DNA of 5,973 nt from Bacillota bacterium (GTDB lineage: Bacteria; Bacillota; Bacilli; Bacillales_B; DSM-18226): positions 1-5,973 of the forward strand of contig JAKACS010000224.1 in NCBI GenBank assembly GCA_021821235.1. The letters are read 5' to 3'. Both the position numbers and the translations under genes were made by a program. Positions 1-5,973 of the stretch are shown here, piece after piece. Each line of letters opens with the position of its first letter. Within the stretch, counting starts at the first letter, position 1. Under the pieces are notes generated by a model, which saw only the letters and a list, made by a program, of their open reading frames with translations, was not told the origin of the DNA and did no database searches.

Positions 1-48
1 TACCTGCCTAACAAAAAATAGGATCATTGAACAAAAGTTTTACATCAT

Positions 49-54
49 GGGGGT
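49..54 (+). promoter_or_regulatory. Shine-Dalgarno site that fixes the sleB start
   Basis: The GGGGGT run pairs with the GGAGGT core of the canonical Bacillus site if one G-U pair is allowed. It ends 8 bases before the ATG at 63. The reading frame is open back to a TTG at 27, but no purine-rich site lies in front of that TTG. Starting at 63 also gives a compact signal peptide. Confidence 0.6.
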
Positions 55-62
55 TGCTTTGC

Positions 63-908
63 ATGAATCGGAAACAAATCATACTTAAGTCATTCATTCT
101 TTTCTCCCTTTGTGTGCTGCCGTTTGCAATGCTCGCGGAACGAAACAAAGTCCATGCCTTTACAAATCAAGTGATCCAGCGTGGTGCAGTTGGGGACGAT
201 GTGATTGAACTTCAATCAAGACTCCAATACATTGGTTATTTTAAAGGTCAAATTGACGGAGTTTTTGGCTGGGGAACCTATTGGGCGTTAAGAAATTTTC
301 AAAAGGAATACGGTCTGCCAGTTGATGGTCTTGCAGGAGCAGATACAAAAGCCAAGCTTGTTAAAGCGAGTAAATATAATGAACAGTTTGTTAAAAACCA
401 ACTCCGTCAAGGAAAGAAATTCACCCATTATGGCGGTGTAGACGTAAAACAGCAAACATCGCCTAATGCTAACGGGAATGCAAATAACAATCGTTCTGCA
501 AACCAAGCGCCAAGGCCGAACAAACCAACCGCTGCCAATACACCGAACGGCTTCTCGCAAAATGATATCCAGTTAATGGCAAATGCAGTACACGGTGAAT
601 CAAGGGGCGAACCCTATATCGGGCAAGTAGCTGTTGCAGCCGTCATTTTAAACCGCGTTAAAAGTCCATCTTTTCCAAACACAGTGTCAGGGGTTATTTT
701 TGAACCAGGTGCCTTCACGGCGGTTGCTGACGGGCAAATTTGGCTTACTCCAAATGAGACATCGAAAAAAGCTGTATTGGATGCGATAAACGGTTGGGAT
801 CCTTCTGGTGATGCATTGTATTACTTTAATCCAGCTACGGCCACAAGCCCTTGGATCTGGAGCAGACCGCAAATTAAAAAGATTGGCAAGCATATTTTTG
901 CAAAGTAA
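63..908 (+). CDS. sleB: Spore cortex-lytic enzyme SleB (lytic transglycosylase)
   Basis: SleB is stored in the dormant spore and, on germination, cleaves the muramic-delta-lactam-containing cortex peptidoglycan as a lytic transglycosylase. The 281-residue product begins with a Sec signal peptide (residues 1-32, hydrophobic core 7-24, cleavage likely after Val-His-Ala). A PG_binding_1 domain follows at about 40-100 (GAVGDDVIELQSRL, then the FGWGTYWALRNFQ stretch). An Asn/Pro/Ala-rich linker at 130-162 leads to the Hydrolase_2 catalytic domain at about 165-281. The motif AVHGESRGEP places the catalytic glutamate at E179, and the C-terminal block NPATATSPWIW to GKHIF is typical of SleB. Length is near the roughly 305 residues of the B. 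subtilis protein; the linker is shorter. ypeB follows after 13 bp, the usual bicistronic layout, expressed in the forespore under sigma-G in B. subtilis. The promoter is not visible here. The identity is firm; the start is an inference from the ribosome binding site. Confidence 0.96.
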   Translation: MNRKQIILKSFILFSLCVLPFAMLAERNKVHAFTNQVIQRGAVGDDVIELQSRLQYIGYFKGQIDGVFGWGTYWALRNFQKEYGLPVDGLAGADTKAKLVKASKYNEQFVKNQLRQGKKFTHYGGVDVKQQTSPNANGNANNNRSANQAPRPNKPTAANTPNGFSQNDIQLMANAVHGESRGEPYIGQVAVAAVILNRVKSPSFPNTVSGVIFEPGAFTAVADGQIWLTPNETSKKAVLDAINGWDPSGDALYYFNPATATSPWIWSRPQIKKIGKHIFAK

Positions 909-921
909 GGGGTGAACAGTT

Positions 922-2271
922 ATGATAAGAGGAATTTTAATTGGTGTTCTTGCTCTTGGTGTTGCGGGCACTGCCTACTGGGGTTACCAGGAGCATCGAG
1001 ATAAAAATGCGGTCCTGTTAAATGCTGAAAATAACTATCAACGAGCATTTCATGATTTAACCTATCAAGTCGATTTGCTCCATGACAAAATCGGCACAAC
1101 TCTGGCGATGAATTCGCGGAAATCACTTTCTCCGGCACTCGCCGATGTTTGGCGGATCACTTCACAAGCACACGGTGATGTGGGGCAATTGCCGCTCACC
1201 TTGCTGCCGTTTAATAAAACAGAAGAATTTCTGGCGAATATCGGAACTTTTAGTTATAAAACAGCGGTTCGTGATTTGGATAAAACGCCGCTTTCTGATC
1301 AGGAATACAAGACATTGCAAACACTTTATAAACAATCCGGGGATATTCAAAACGAGCTCCGCAATGTTCAGCATATGGTTTTAAAAAATAATCTGCGCTG
1401 GATGGACGTGGAAATGGCGCTTGCTTCAGGTAAGGAAGCAGCGGACAATACGATCATTGATGGATTCAAGACCGTTGAAAAAACCGTATCCGGCTATGAT
1501 GAAGCGAATTTTGGTCCAACGATGACCAATATGCAGAAAACGGATATAAATTATAAAAAAGTTCAAGGCAATAGAATTTCCCGTACAGAGGCTGTAAAGA
1601 TTGCAAAGCAATATGTGCATTTTGATGGAAACACAGAGGTAAAAGTAACGGAAAACGGCAAAGGTTCGGATTATGGATTTTACAGCATTGCATTAAAAAA
1701 CACAAAAACTGGCATGGAAGCCAGCTTGGATCTAACAAAAAAAGGTGGACACCCGATTTGGTTTATCAATGCAAGGGATGTAAAAAAACAATCGATCAGC
1801 TTAAATGAGGCAAGTAAAAAGGCGGCTGACTTTTTGCAACAAGCCGGTTTTAAAGGGTTGGAACTATACGAAAGCACACAATATGACAATATAGGTGTTT
1901 TCAATTATGTTACAATGCAAAACAATGTGCGGATTTATCCCGAAGCGATTAAACTGAAAGTTGCGTTAGACGATGGAAGTATTGTTGGTTTTTCGGCAGA
2001 AGAATACTTAAAATCATTGCAGAAAAGAAAGCTCCCTGCACCTGCGATGACAATTGAACAAGCGCGGACAAAGTTAAATCCCGGCTTGAAAGTCATGGAG
2101 GAAGGACAGGCAGTAATCGTAAATGATTTAAATGAAGAAGTTCTATGTTATGAATTCTTAGGTACAATTGGCGAAGACACGTATCGGATTTTTATCAATG
2201 CGAATACTGGCCAAGAAGAACAAGTTGTGAAATTAAAAAATGCAGAAGCCGTTTATAAGGATGTTCTCTAG
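922..2271 (+). CDS. ypeB: Germination protein YpeB, partner of SleB
   Basis: YpeB is needed for SleB to accumulate and remain stable in spores, and the two proteins depend on each other; this is established in B. subtilis and B. anthracis. The 449-residue product is close to the family length of about 450. Residues 3-20 form an uncleaved-looking signal anchor that would place the rest outside the inner spore membrane. Residues 25-215 are the helical YpeB N-terminal domain. Three PepSY-type repeats follow at about 217-285, 291-362 and 375-440; each opens with a helix of the form (S/T)xxEA and ends in a strand carrying a Gly turn (for example INANTGQEEQVV). The start is supported by AAGGGGTGA at 907-915, which overlaps the sleB stop codon and suggests coupled translation. 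A strong terminator follows at once. No truncation or frameshift is seen. Confidence 0.95.
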   Translation: MIRGILIGVLALGVAGTAYWGYQEHRDKNAVLLNAENNYQRAFHDLTYQVDLLHDKIGTTLAMNSRKSLSPALADVWRITSQAHGDVGQLPLTLLPFNKTEEFLANIGTFSYKTAVRDLDKTPLSDQEYKTLQTLYKQSGDIQNELRNVQHMVLKNNLRWMDVEMALASGKEAADNTIIDGFKTVEKTVSGYDEANFGPTMTNMQKTDINYKKVQGNRISRTEAVKIAKQYVHFDGNTEVKVTENGKGSDYGFYSIALKNTKTGMEASLDLTKKGGHPIWFINARDVKKQSISLNEASKKAADFLQQAGFKGLELYESTQYDNIGVFNYVTMQNNVRIYPEAIKLKVALDDGSIVGFSAEEYLKSLQKRKLPAPAMTIEQARTKLNPGLKVMEEGQAVIVNDLNEEVLCYEFLGTIGEDTYRIFINANTGQEEQVVKLKNAEAVYKDVL

Positions 2272-2305
2272 GAGAAGCAAGAAGTGCTTTTCCTTTTTTT
2301 TTTTT
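2271..2305 (+). terminator. Intrinsic terminator of sleB-ypeB
   Basis: A 9-bp stem with one G-U pair (GGAGAAGCA at 2271-2279, TGCTTTTCC at 2285-2293) closes a 5-nt loop and is followed directly by twelve T residues (2294-2305). The stem begins on the last base of the ypeB stop codon. The geometry is that of a strong Rho-independent terminator, separating the germination pair from ypfA. Confidence 0.93.
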
Positions 2306-2334
2306 AATGTAATAATAAGGATGCAGGATGGGGG

Positions 2335-2346
2335 AAGGAAGTGATG
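2335..2346 (+). promoter_or_regulatory. Strong ribosome binding site of ypfA
   Basis: AAGGAAGTGATG matches 10 of 12 positions of AAGGAGGTGATC, the complement of the 16S rRNA 3' end. It supports the ATG at 2354. The GTG at 2341 and ATG at 2344 inside the site are in a different frame from ypfA and are not its start. Confidence 0.75.
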
Positions 2347-2353
2347 GTACGCC

Positions 2354-3016
2354 ATGATCCAGATTGGCGATATTTTAACATTGGAACTAAAAAATGCGGA
2401 GCAGGTTGAGAAGTTGAAATGCCGCTTAGTTGATCGAAAAGACAACTTGCTTTATATAGACTATCCAATTAATTTACGTACAAACAAAACGGCTTTTTTA
2501 TTTGACGGGACTCAGTTGAATGCCACATTCATTGACCAGGATGGAACCTCTGTTTATTTGTTTAAATCGGAGGTTGTCGGACGGGTGAAAATCAATATTC
2601 CAATGCTTGTTCTTACGTATCCGGGTTCAGAAGGATTAGTCAAAATTCAGCGAAGGAACTATGTTCGAATTGAAGCAGCAGTTGATGTTGCGATCCATCC
2701 ATTGGGAAATGAATTCCAACCGTTTACTGCCGTTACGGATGATCTTAGCGCAGGGGGCGCTGCTGTGTTGATTCCGCAAGAAAAAACGCTCCAACCGGAT
2801 ATGATTGTAAAAACATGGATTGTGCTCCTATTACAAAACGGAGAATGCCATTATCTGTCGCTTCGAAGCCGAGTTGTCAGGATCATCCGCTATAACGAGA
2901 CGATGAACAAACTTTCATTGCAATTTAATGACATTTCCAATTTGGAGCGGCAACTGCTGCTTCGTTTTTGCTTTGAAAGACAGCTTGAAATCAAGAAGAA
3001 GGGGCTTCTCACCTAG
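2354..3016 (+). CDS. ypfA: PilZ-domain c-di-GMP receptor, YcgR-like flagellar brake
   Basis: The 220-residue cytoplasmic protein has a YcgR-like N-terminal beta-barrel (about 1-92) and a C-terminal PilZ domain (about 97-210). Both PilZ c-di-GMP-binding signatures are intact: RxxxR at residues 101-105 (RNYVR, preceded by another Arg) and DxSxxG at 130-135 (DLSAGG). In B. subtilis the homologue YpfA (DgrA/MotI) binds c-di-GMP and slows the flagellar motor by acting on the stator protein MotA. The same role is inferred here from family membership and gene order; no motility gene lies in the window. The gene sits 82 bp past the ypeB terminator, so it needs its own promoter, which I could not identify with confidence. 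ypfB follows 56 bp downstream, with no terminator seen between them. Confidence 0.9.
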   Translation: MIQIGDILTLELKNAEQVEKLKCRLVDRKDNLLYIDYPINLRTNKTAFLFDGTQLNATFIDQDGTSVYLFKSEVVGRVKINIPMLVLTYPGSEGLVKIQRRNYVRIEAAVDVAIHPLGNEFQPFTAVTDDLSAGGAAVLIPQEKTLQPDMIVKTWIVLLLQNGECHYLSLRSRVVRIIRYNETMNKLSLQFNDISNLERQLLLRFCFERQLEIKKKGLLT

Positions 3017-3072
3017 AATAAAAACGTCATTCCGTCGAATAATAGAAATAGATTAAGTGGCGGGGTGTTCGC

Positions 3073-3252
3073 ATGAAAACAGTTGAGAGAATTATGATAA
3101 AAGTTGTGATTATTCAGTTTGGCGTTCTTTTGTTTTCGCAATGGTTTTTTCATCAGGTGAATGCTTTTCCGAAGTTGACGCAAATGACAAAATATGAAGG
3201 GGTAAACGAAAATACGAAGGTGGAAATCCTTGAAACGTTTAAGGGAAAATAA
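3073..3252 (+). CDS. ypfB: Small membrane protein YpfB (DUF5359-like), function unknown
   Basis: This 59-codon frame (ATG 3073, TAA 3250-3252) encodes a basic N-terminus (MKTVERIMIK), one hydrophobic segment at about residues 9-30 (VVIIQFGVLLFSQWFF), and a short polar tail with YEGV at 41-44 and an acidic-basic end. It could be a membrane-anchored peptide with its C-terminus outside, or a signal peptide cut near Val-Asn-Ala (residues 29-31). A ribosome binding site, GGGGTG, lies at 3062-3067, 5 bases before the ATG. Size, position between ypfA and cmk, and topology match B. subtilis YpfB (DUF5359), which has no known function. A longer open frame on the opposite strand lacks supporting features. 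Confidence 0.8.
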   Translation: MKTVERIMIKVVIIQFGVLLFSQWFFHQVNAFPKLTQMTKYEGVNENTKVEILETFKGK

Positions 3253-3306
3253 ATTTGACACTTTTGATTAAGGGCAAGCGAAAAAAGAGAGGTTCATTTG
3301 TTCTTA

Positions 3307-3315
3307 TGGTACAAT
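3307..3315 (+). promoter_or_regulatory. Probable sigma-A extended -10 promoter for cmk-plsC
   Basis: TGGTACAAT carries the TGn extension and a -10 hexamer (TACAAT) that matches TATAAT at five of six positions, within an AT-rich stretch. No good -35 hexamer is present 17 bp upstream (GAGAGG), as tolerated by extended -10 promoters. Transcription would start near 3322, giving an untranslated leader of about 120 nt before cmk. A consensus-like TTGACA at 3255-3260 is too far upstream to pair with it. Confidence 0.5.
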
Positions 3316-3431
3316 AAATATCGGGATACATAAGTGGGCTTTTTTGTGTTTGCTTTATAAATGACTCTAAATATTTTCGCTTCAAGCAAATGGAAAAAGT
3401 TGCAAAAACTGTTTGACTAGCTTTTGAATTT

Positions 3432-3437
3432 AGGAGG
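3432..3437 (+). promoter_or_regulatory. Ribosome binding site fixing the cmk start
   Basis: AGGAGG lies 4 bases before the ATG at 3442, a tight but workable spacing. The in-frame TTG at 3424 lies upstream of this site and has none of its own. The ATG gives [12 protein letters not shown], the usual N-terminus of Bacillus Cmk. Confidence 0.8.
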
Positions 3438-3441
3438 AACT

Positions 3442-4122
3442 ATGGAGAAAAAATTATCCATTGCTATAGATGGCCCGGCAGCTGCTGGAAAAAGTACTGT
3501 AGCGAAAATTGTTGCTGAAAAATTGGCTTATATTTATATCGATACGGGTGCGATGTACCGGGCCTTAACATATAAAGCAATTGCCGACCATGTGAACCTT
3601 GAGGATGAAGATGCTTTATTCAATGCATTGCTCACCATAGACATTCGGCTTGTTCCATCTGAAAATGGTCAGCTTGTTTATGTAGATCATCAAGACGTTA
3701 CAATGGCGATTCGAACGAGTGAAGTGACCAATTCTGTTTCACTTGTGGCCAAACAAGAGAAAGTCCGGAAAGAAATGGTGAAAAGGCAACAGGAATTTGC
3801 CAAAGAAGGCGGTGTTGTGATGGATGGCAGAGATATTGGCACCCATGTATTGCCGCATGCGGAAGTAAAAATCTTTTTACTTGCCAGTGTCGAGGAAAGG
3901 GCGAAACGCCGCCATGAGGAAAACATCCAAAAAGGATTTCCTTCCAATCTTGAACAGTTGAAGGATGATATTGCGAAGCGCGATCAGATTGACTCAGAAC
4001 GGGAATTTGCCCCCTTAAAAAAGGCTGATGATGCAGTGGCAATTGACACCACGTCGCTAACCATTTCTGATGTTGTTGGAAAAATAATGGCCATTGTGCA
4101 TGAAAGGATGGAAAATGTATGA
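3442..4122 (+). CDS. cmk: Cytidylate kinase
   Basis: This enzyme phosphorylates CMP and dCMP to the diphosphates with ATP in the cytoplasm, recycling CMP released by RNA turnover and lipid synthesis. The 226-residue length is standard for the bacterial family (224 in B. subtilis). The P-loop GPAAAGKS is at residues 11-18. The nucleoside-binding stretch DTGAMYR is at 34-40, and DGRDIGT is at 128-134. The lid region carries ERAKRR at 152-157, and the later R180-D181 and DSERE (184-188) are conserved. The CMP-binding insert (about 62-102) typical of bacterial CMP kinases is present. The last codons overlap plsC by four bases (ATGA), implying coupled translation. A probable promoter lies about 120 bp upstream. 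All recognised motifs are intact. Confidence 0.97.
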   Translation: MEKKLSIAIDGPAAAGKSTVAKIVAEKLAYIYIDTGAMYRALTYKAIADHVNLEDEDALFNALLTIDIRLVPSENGQLVYVDHQDVTMAIRTSEVTNSVSLVAKQEKVRKEMVKRQQEFAKEGGVVMDGRDIGTHVLPHAEVKIFLLASVEERAKRRHEENIQKGFPSNLEQLKDDIAKRDQIDSEREFAPLKKADDAVAIDTTSLTISDVVGKIMAIVHERMENV

Positions 4123-4712
4123 CCTTTTATTCATTCGCACGATCGGTTGTTAAATCGATTTTCACCCCTCTATTTCGCATTGAAATTGTTGGACTGGAAA
4201 ATTTTCCGAAAGAAGGGGGGGTGCTTCTCTGCACGAACCATATCCATAATTTTGATCCTCCAGTCGTCGGAATCACTACACCAAGACCTGTCTATTTTAT
4301 GGCAAAAGAAGAGCTGTTCAAGACCCCTGTATTAGGTGATGTCATCCGGAAGTGCAATGCTTTTCCGGTGAAAAGAGGAATGAGTGACCGTGAAGCATTA
4401 CGAAAAGGTTTAACTGTATTGAAAGAAGGGCATGTATTAGGGCTGTTCCCGGAAGGAACAAGAAGCAAGACAGGCGAACTTGGAAAGGGTCTAGCTGGTG
4501 CAGGCTTTTTTGCATTGCGTTCACAGGCAACAGTTGTTCCTTGTGCAATCATCGGTCCATATAAAGCTTTCCGGAAACTAAAAGTCGTATATGGAAAACC
4601 GATTGAGATGGATGAAATAAGAAAAAGGAGGGCTTCGGCAGAAGAAGCGACTGAATTAATTATGTCCGAAATTCATAAACTTATTACTGGGCATAAACAG
4701 TTTTCTGCTTGA
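4119..4712 (+). CDS. plsC: 1-acyl-sn-glycerol-3-phosphate acyltransferase
   Basis: PlsC transfers a second acyl chain to lysophosphatidic acid, making phosphatidic acid, the precursor of membrane phospholipids; it works at the cytoplasmic membrane face. The 197-residue protein has the acyltransferase motifs in order: the catalytic HX4D as NHIHNFD (H41, D46), block II as AFPVKRG (R86), FPEGTRS at 110-116, and the VP block at 140-141. A weakly hydrophobic, amphipathic N-terminus (about 3-20) may help membrane association. Length fits the short Firmicute members. Translation starts inside the cmk stop (ATGA), helped by AAAGGATG at 4103-4110 within cmk. B. subtilis has its plsC (yhdO) elsewhere, whereas the cmk-plsC order is seen in other Bacillaceae from memory. 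A run of seven G residues (4215-4221) sits in codons 32-34. Other glycerolipid acyltransferases share these motifs, so substrate preference is inferred. Confidence 0.92.
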   Translation: MTFYSFARSVVKSIFTPLFRIEIVGLENFPKEGGVLLCTNHIHNFDPPVVGITTPRPVYFMAKEELFKTPVLGDVIRKCNAFPVKRGMSDREALRKGLTVLKEGHVLGLFPEGTRSKTGELGKGLAGAGFFALRSQATVVPCAIIGPYKAFRKLKVVYGKPIEMDEIRKRRASAEEATELIMSEIHKLITGHKQFSA

Positions 4713-4718
4713 CAAAAC

Positions 4719-4757
4719 AAGGCTTTTATAAGAAGTTTATTTAAAGGGTCTTTTTTT
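4719..4757 (+). terminator. Candidate weak terminator after plsC
   Basis: AAGGCTTTT (4719-4727) can pair with AAGGGTCTT (4744-4752) as nine continuous pairs, three of them G-U, around a loop of 16 nt that may be partly paired. Seven T residues (4751-4757) follow, two of them within the stem. It lies 6 bp past the plsC stop. The stem is poor in G-C pairs, so termination may be partial and some transcripts may reach rpsA. Confidence 0.42.
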
Positions 4758-4797
4758 GAATTTTCTTTTTTGTTGCTGAATCTGTTTTTTATCCAGC

Positions 4798-4816
4798 GTG
4801 CATGTTGGACATGCAC
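4798..4816 (+). other. Perfect inverted repeat in the rpsA upstream region
   Basis: GTGCATG (4798-4804) and CATGCAC (4810-4816) are exact inverted copies around a 5-nt TTGGA spacer. An extra T-A pair would leave a 3-nt loop. The repeat lies 32 bp before the rpsA ribosome binding site and has no T run directly after it on either strand, so it does not look like a terminator. It could be an RNA hairpin in the leader or a protein-binding operator; the sequence does not decide between them. Confidence 0.55.
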
Positions 4817-4847
4817 CAAAAGATATATTTTTATCAGTCAAGTGATT

Positions 4848-4854
4848 AAGGAGG
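4848..4854 (+). promoter_or_regulatory. Near-ideal ribosome binding site of rpsA
   Basis: AAGGAGG followed by AG lies 7 bases before the ATG at 4862, close to optimal sequence and spacing for Bacillus. It favours this ATG over the in-frame ATG at 4874 (residue 5). Confidence 0.9.
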
Positions 4855-4861
4855 AGTACAT

Positions 4862-5973
4862 ATGACGGAAGATATGAACCAGATCGAAGTTAAAAGTTTT
4901 GAAATTGGTGACACAGTAACCGGAAAAGTTACAAAAGTAGAAGAGAAACAAGTGATTGTCGATATTCAAGATAGCAAGCTTGATGGCATCATTCCGATTA
5001 GCGAACTTTCAAGTCTTCACATTGAAAAAGCTTCAGATGCTGTTGCTGAAGAAGATATGCTTGAACTGGAAGTGCTAAAAGTAGAAGAAGAAGCGCTCAT
5101 TTTATCAAAGCGCAAAATCGATGCGAAAAAGGCTTGGGAAAAGTTGGAGCAGACGTTTGAAAAGGGCGAAATTTTTGATGCCGAAGTTAAGGATGTTGTA
5201 AAAGGTGGCCTAGTTGTTGATTTAGGCGTGCGCGGCTTTGTTCCGGCTTCCCTTGTTGAGGCCCATTTTGTTGAGGATTTCTCCGATTATAAAGGGCGTA
5301 CCCTTTCCTTTAAAATTGTAGAATTGGACAAAGAGAAAAACCGCTTAATATTATCCCATCGTGCAGTAGTAGAAGAAGAAAAAGGTAGAAAAAAACAAAC
5401 TGTTCTTGATTCCCTTGCTCCGGGACAGGTATTGGAAGGTACGGTTCAGCGGATAACGGACTTCGGTGCGTTTGTAGATATTGGCGGGATTGACGGCCTT
5501 GTGCATATCTCCCAACTTTCCCATGAGCATGTTGATAAGCCTGCCGATGTTGTTCAAGAAGGGCAAAAGGTGCAAGTAAAGGTTTTAAATGTGGATCGTG
5601 ACAATGAGCGAATTTCGTTGTCGATTAAAGAGACATTGCCGGGACCATGGGCGAATATTGCAGAAAGGGCACCGAAAGGCAGTGTGCATACAGGTGTAGT
5701 CAAGCGCCTTGTTTCCTATGGCGCGTTTGTAGAAGTCTTCCCAGGAGTAGAGGGACTTGTTCACATTTCCCAAATTGCCCATAAACATATTGGAACACCG
5801 CATGAAGTGCTGAAAGAAGGACAGGAAGTAAAAGTAAAAGTTCTTGATGTAAATGAAGGAGAACAGCGTTTATCCTTAAGTATAAAAGATCTTTTGGAAA
5901 AAGATGTGGAAGAAAACTTGGATTACGAGCTGCCGGAAGAATCCAAGGGCTTCCAGCTTGGTGAAATGATTGG
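4862..5973 (+). CDS. rpsA: S1 RNA-binding protein (30S ribosomal protein S1 homologue), 3' end cut by window
   Basis: The frame is open from ATG 4862 to the window edge, giving 370 complete codons. Four S1 (OB-fold) RNA-binding domains lie at about residues 14-84, 101-167, 187-256 and 272-344. The third and fourth carry the strongest signatures: DFGAFVDIGGIDGLVHIS (200-217) and YGAFVEVFPGVEGLVHIS (286-303). An acidic stretch at 345-360 leads to GFQLGEMIG. In B. subtilis YpfD a very similar block stands only a few residues from the end of a protein of about 380 residues, so very little is missing. E. coli S1 has six domains; the four-domain Firmicute form lacks the ribosome-anchoring arrangement, and B. 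subtilis YpfD is reported as dispensable, so a general RNA-binding role is possible. The MTEDMNQIEV start matches the family. No clear promoter was found in the 149 bp upstream. Confidence 0.95.
   Translation, partial: MTEDMNQIEVKSFEIGDTVTGKVTKVEEKQVIVDIQDSKLDGIIPISELSSLHIEKASDAVAEEDMLELEVLKVEEEALILSKRKIDAKKAWEKLEQTFEKGEIFDAEVKDVVKGGLVVDLGVRGFVPASLVEAHFVEDFSDYKGRTLSFKIVELDKEKNRLILSHRAVVEEEKGRKKQTVLDSLAPGQVLEGTVQRITDFGAFVDIGGIDGLVHISQLSHEHVDKPADVVQEGQKVQVKVLNVDRDNERISLSIKETLPGPWANIAERAPKGSVHTGVVKRLVSYGAFVEVFPGVEGLVHISQIAHKHIGTPHEVLKEGQEVKVKVLDVNEGEQRLSLSIKDLLEKDVEENLDYELPEESKGFQLGEMI

Noticed and set aside
27..62. Upstream TTG start for sleB adding 12 residues
   Set aside because: No ribosome binding site precedes the TTG, while the G-rich site at 49-54 serves the ATG at 63. 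The extra residues would also push the signal peptide away from the N-terminus.
1..62. Sigma-G promoter for sleB
   Set aside because: A forespore promoter is expected from knowledge of the family, but no convincing pair of -35 and -10 elements could be placed in the few bases available; it is probably partly outside the window.
3255..3260. TTGACA just after ypfB as a -35 element
   Set aside because: No -10-like hexamer lies 16-18 bp downstream, and the good -10 at 3310 is 49 bp away.
3013..3261. 82-codon frame on the minus strand opposite ypfB
   Set aside because: It has no ribosome binding site or recognisable protein features, and it is antisense to a credible small gene in a block where all other genes lie on the + strand.
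3290..3345. Terminator after ypfB ending in the T run at 3340-3345
   Set aside because: A stem of about 12 pairs can be drawn (3290-3301 with 3330-3341), but five pairs are G-U, the loop is 28 nt and the likely promoter lies inside it, so it is not reported as a terminator.
4709..4714. TTGACA across the plsC stop as a -35 element for rpsA
   Set aside because: The hexamer at the 17-bp spacing is GAAGTT, and neighbouring spacings are no better.
4759..4773. CodY-like box near AATTTTCT
   Set aside because: Only the left half matches AATTTTCWGAAAATT; the right half is a T run with about 9 of 15 matches overall.
4802..4849. 15-codon leader frame before rpsA whose TAA overlaps the ribosome binding site
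   Set aside because: The stop position is suggestive of a leader peptide, but there is no ribosome binding site ahead of its ATG, which itself lies within the hairpin repeat.

Overview
The window is chromosomal DNA from a low-G+C, endospore-forming Firmicute of the Bacillaceae. All genes lie on the + strand, and their order matches the Bacillus sleB-ypeB-ypfA-ypfB-cmk-rpsA(ypfD) neighbourhood, with plsC inserted between cmk and rpsA. Most ribosome binding sites are strong and AAGGAGG-like. The proteins resemble remembered B. subtilis homologues closely (SleB, Cmk and YpfD especially), but not closely enough to name a species. No foreign DNA, mobile element, CRISPR array, tRNA or rRNA was seen.

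Region 1 (1-2305) is the spore germination pair. sleB encodes the exported cortex-lytic transglycosylase, and ypeB encodes its membrane-anchored partner. They are separated by only 13 bp and closed by a strong intrinsic terminator that begins on the last base of the ypeB stop codon. The sleB promoter is not visible; it is probably partly outside the window.

Region 2 (2306-3252) holds ypfA, a YcgR/PilZ protein with both c-di-GMP-binding motifs intact, and ypfB, a 59-residue single-pass membrane protein of unknown function (DUF5359-like).

Region 3 (3253-4757) begins with a 189-bp intergenic stretch containing a probable extended -10 promoter and a leader of about 120 nt. It is followed by cmk (cytidylate kinase) and plsC (1-acylglycerol-3-phosphate acyltransferase), which overlap by four bases in an ATGA arrangement. 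A G-U-rich candidate terminator follows plsC. The two genes link nucleotide and phospholipid precursor synthesis: Cmk supplies CDP for CTP, and CTP is later used with the phosphatidic acid made by PlsC to form CDP-diacylglycerol.

Region 4 (4758-5973) is the rpsA (ypfD) gene for the four-domain Firmicute S1 protein. It has a leader with a perfect 7-bp hairpin and runs off the right edge only a few codons before its expected end.

This is an ordinary conserved housekeeping and sporulation region, and I did not find an undescribed system. The points most worth checking are the regulatory leaders before cmk and rpsA and the small protein YpfB.
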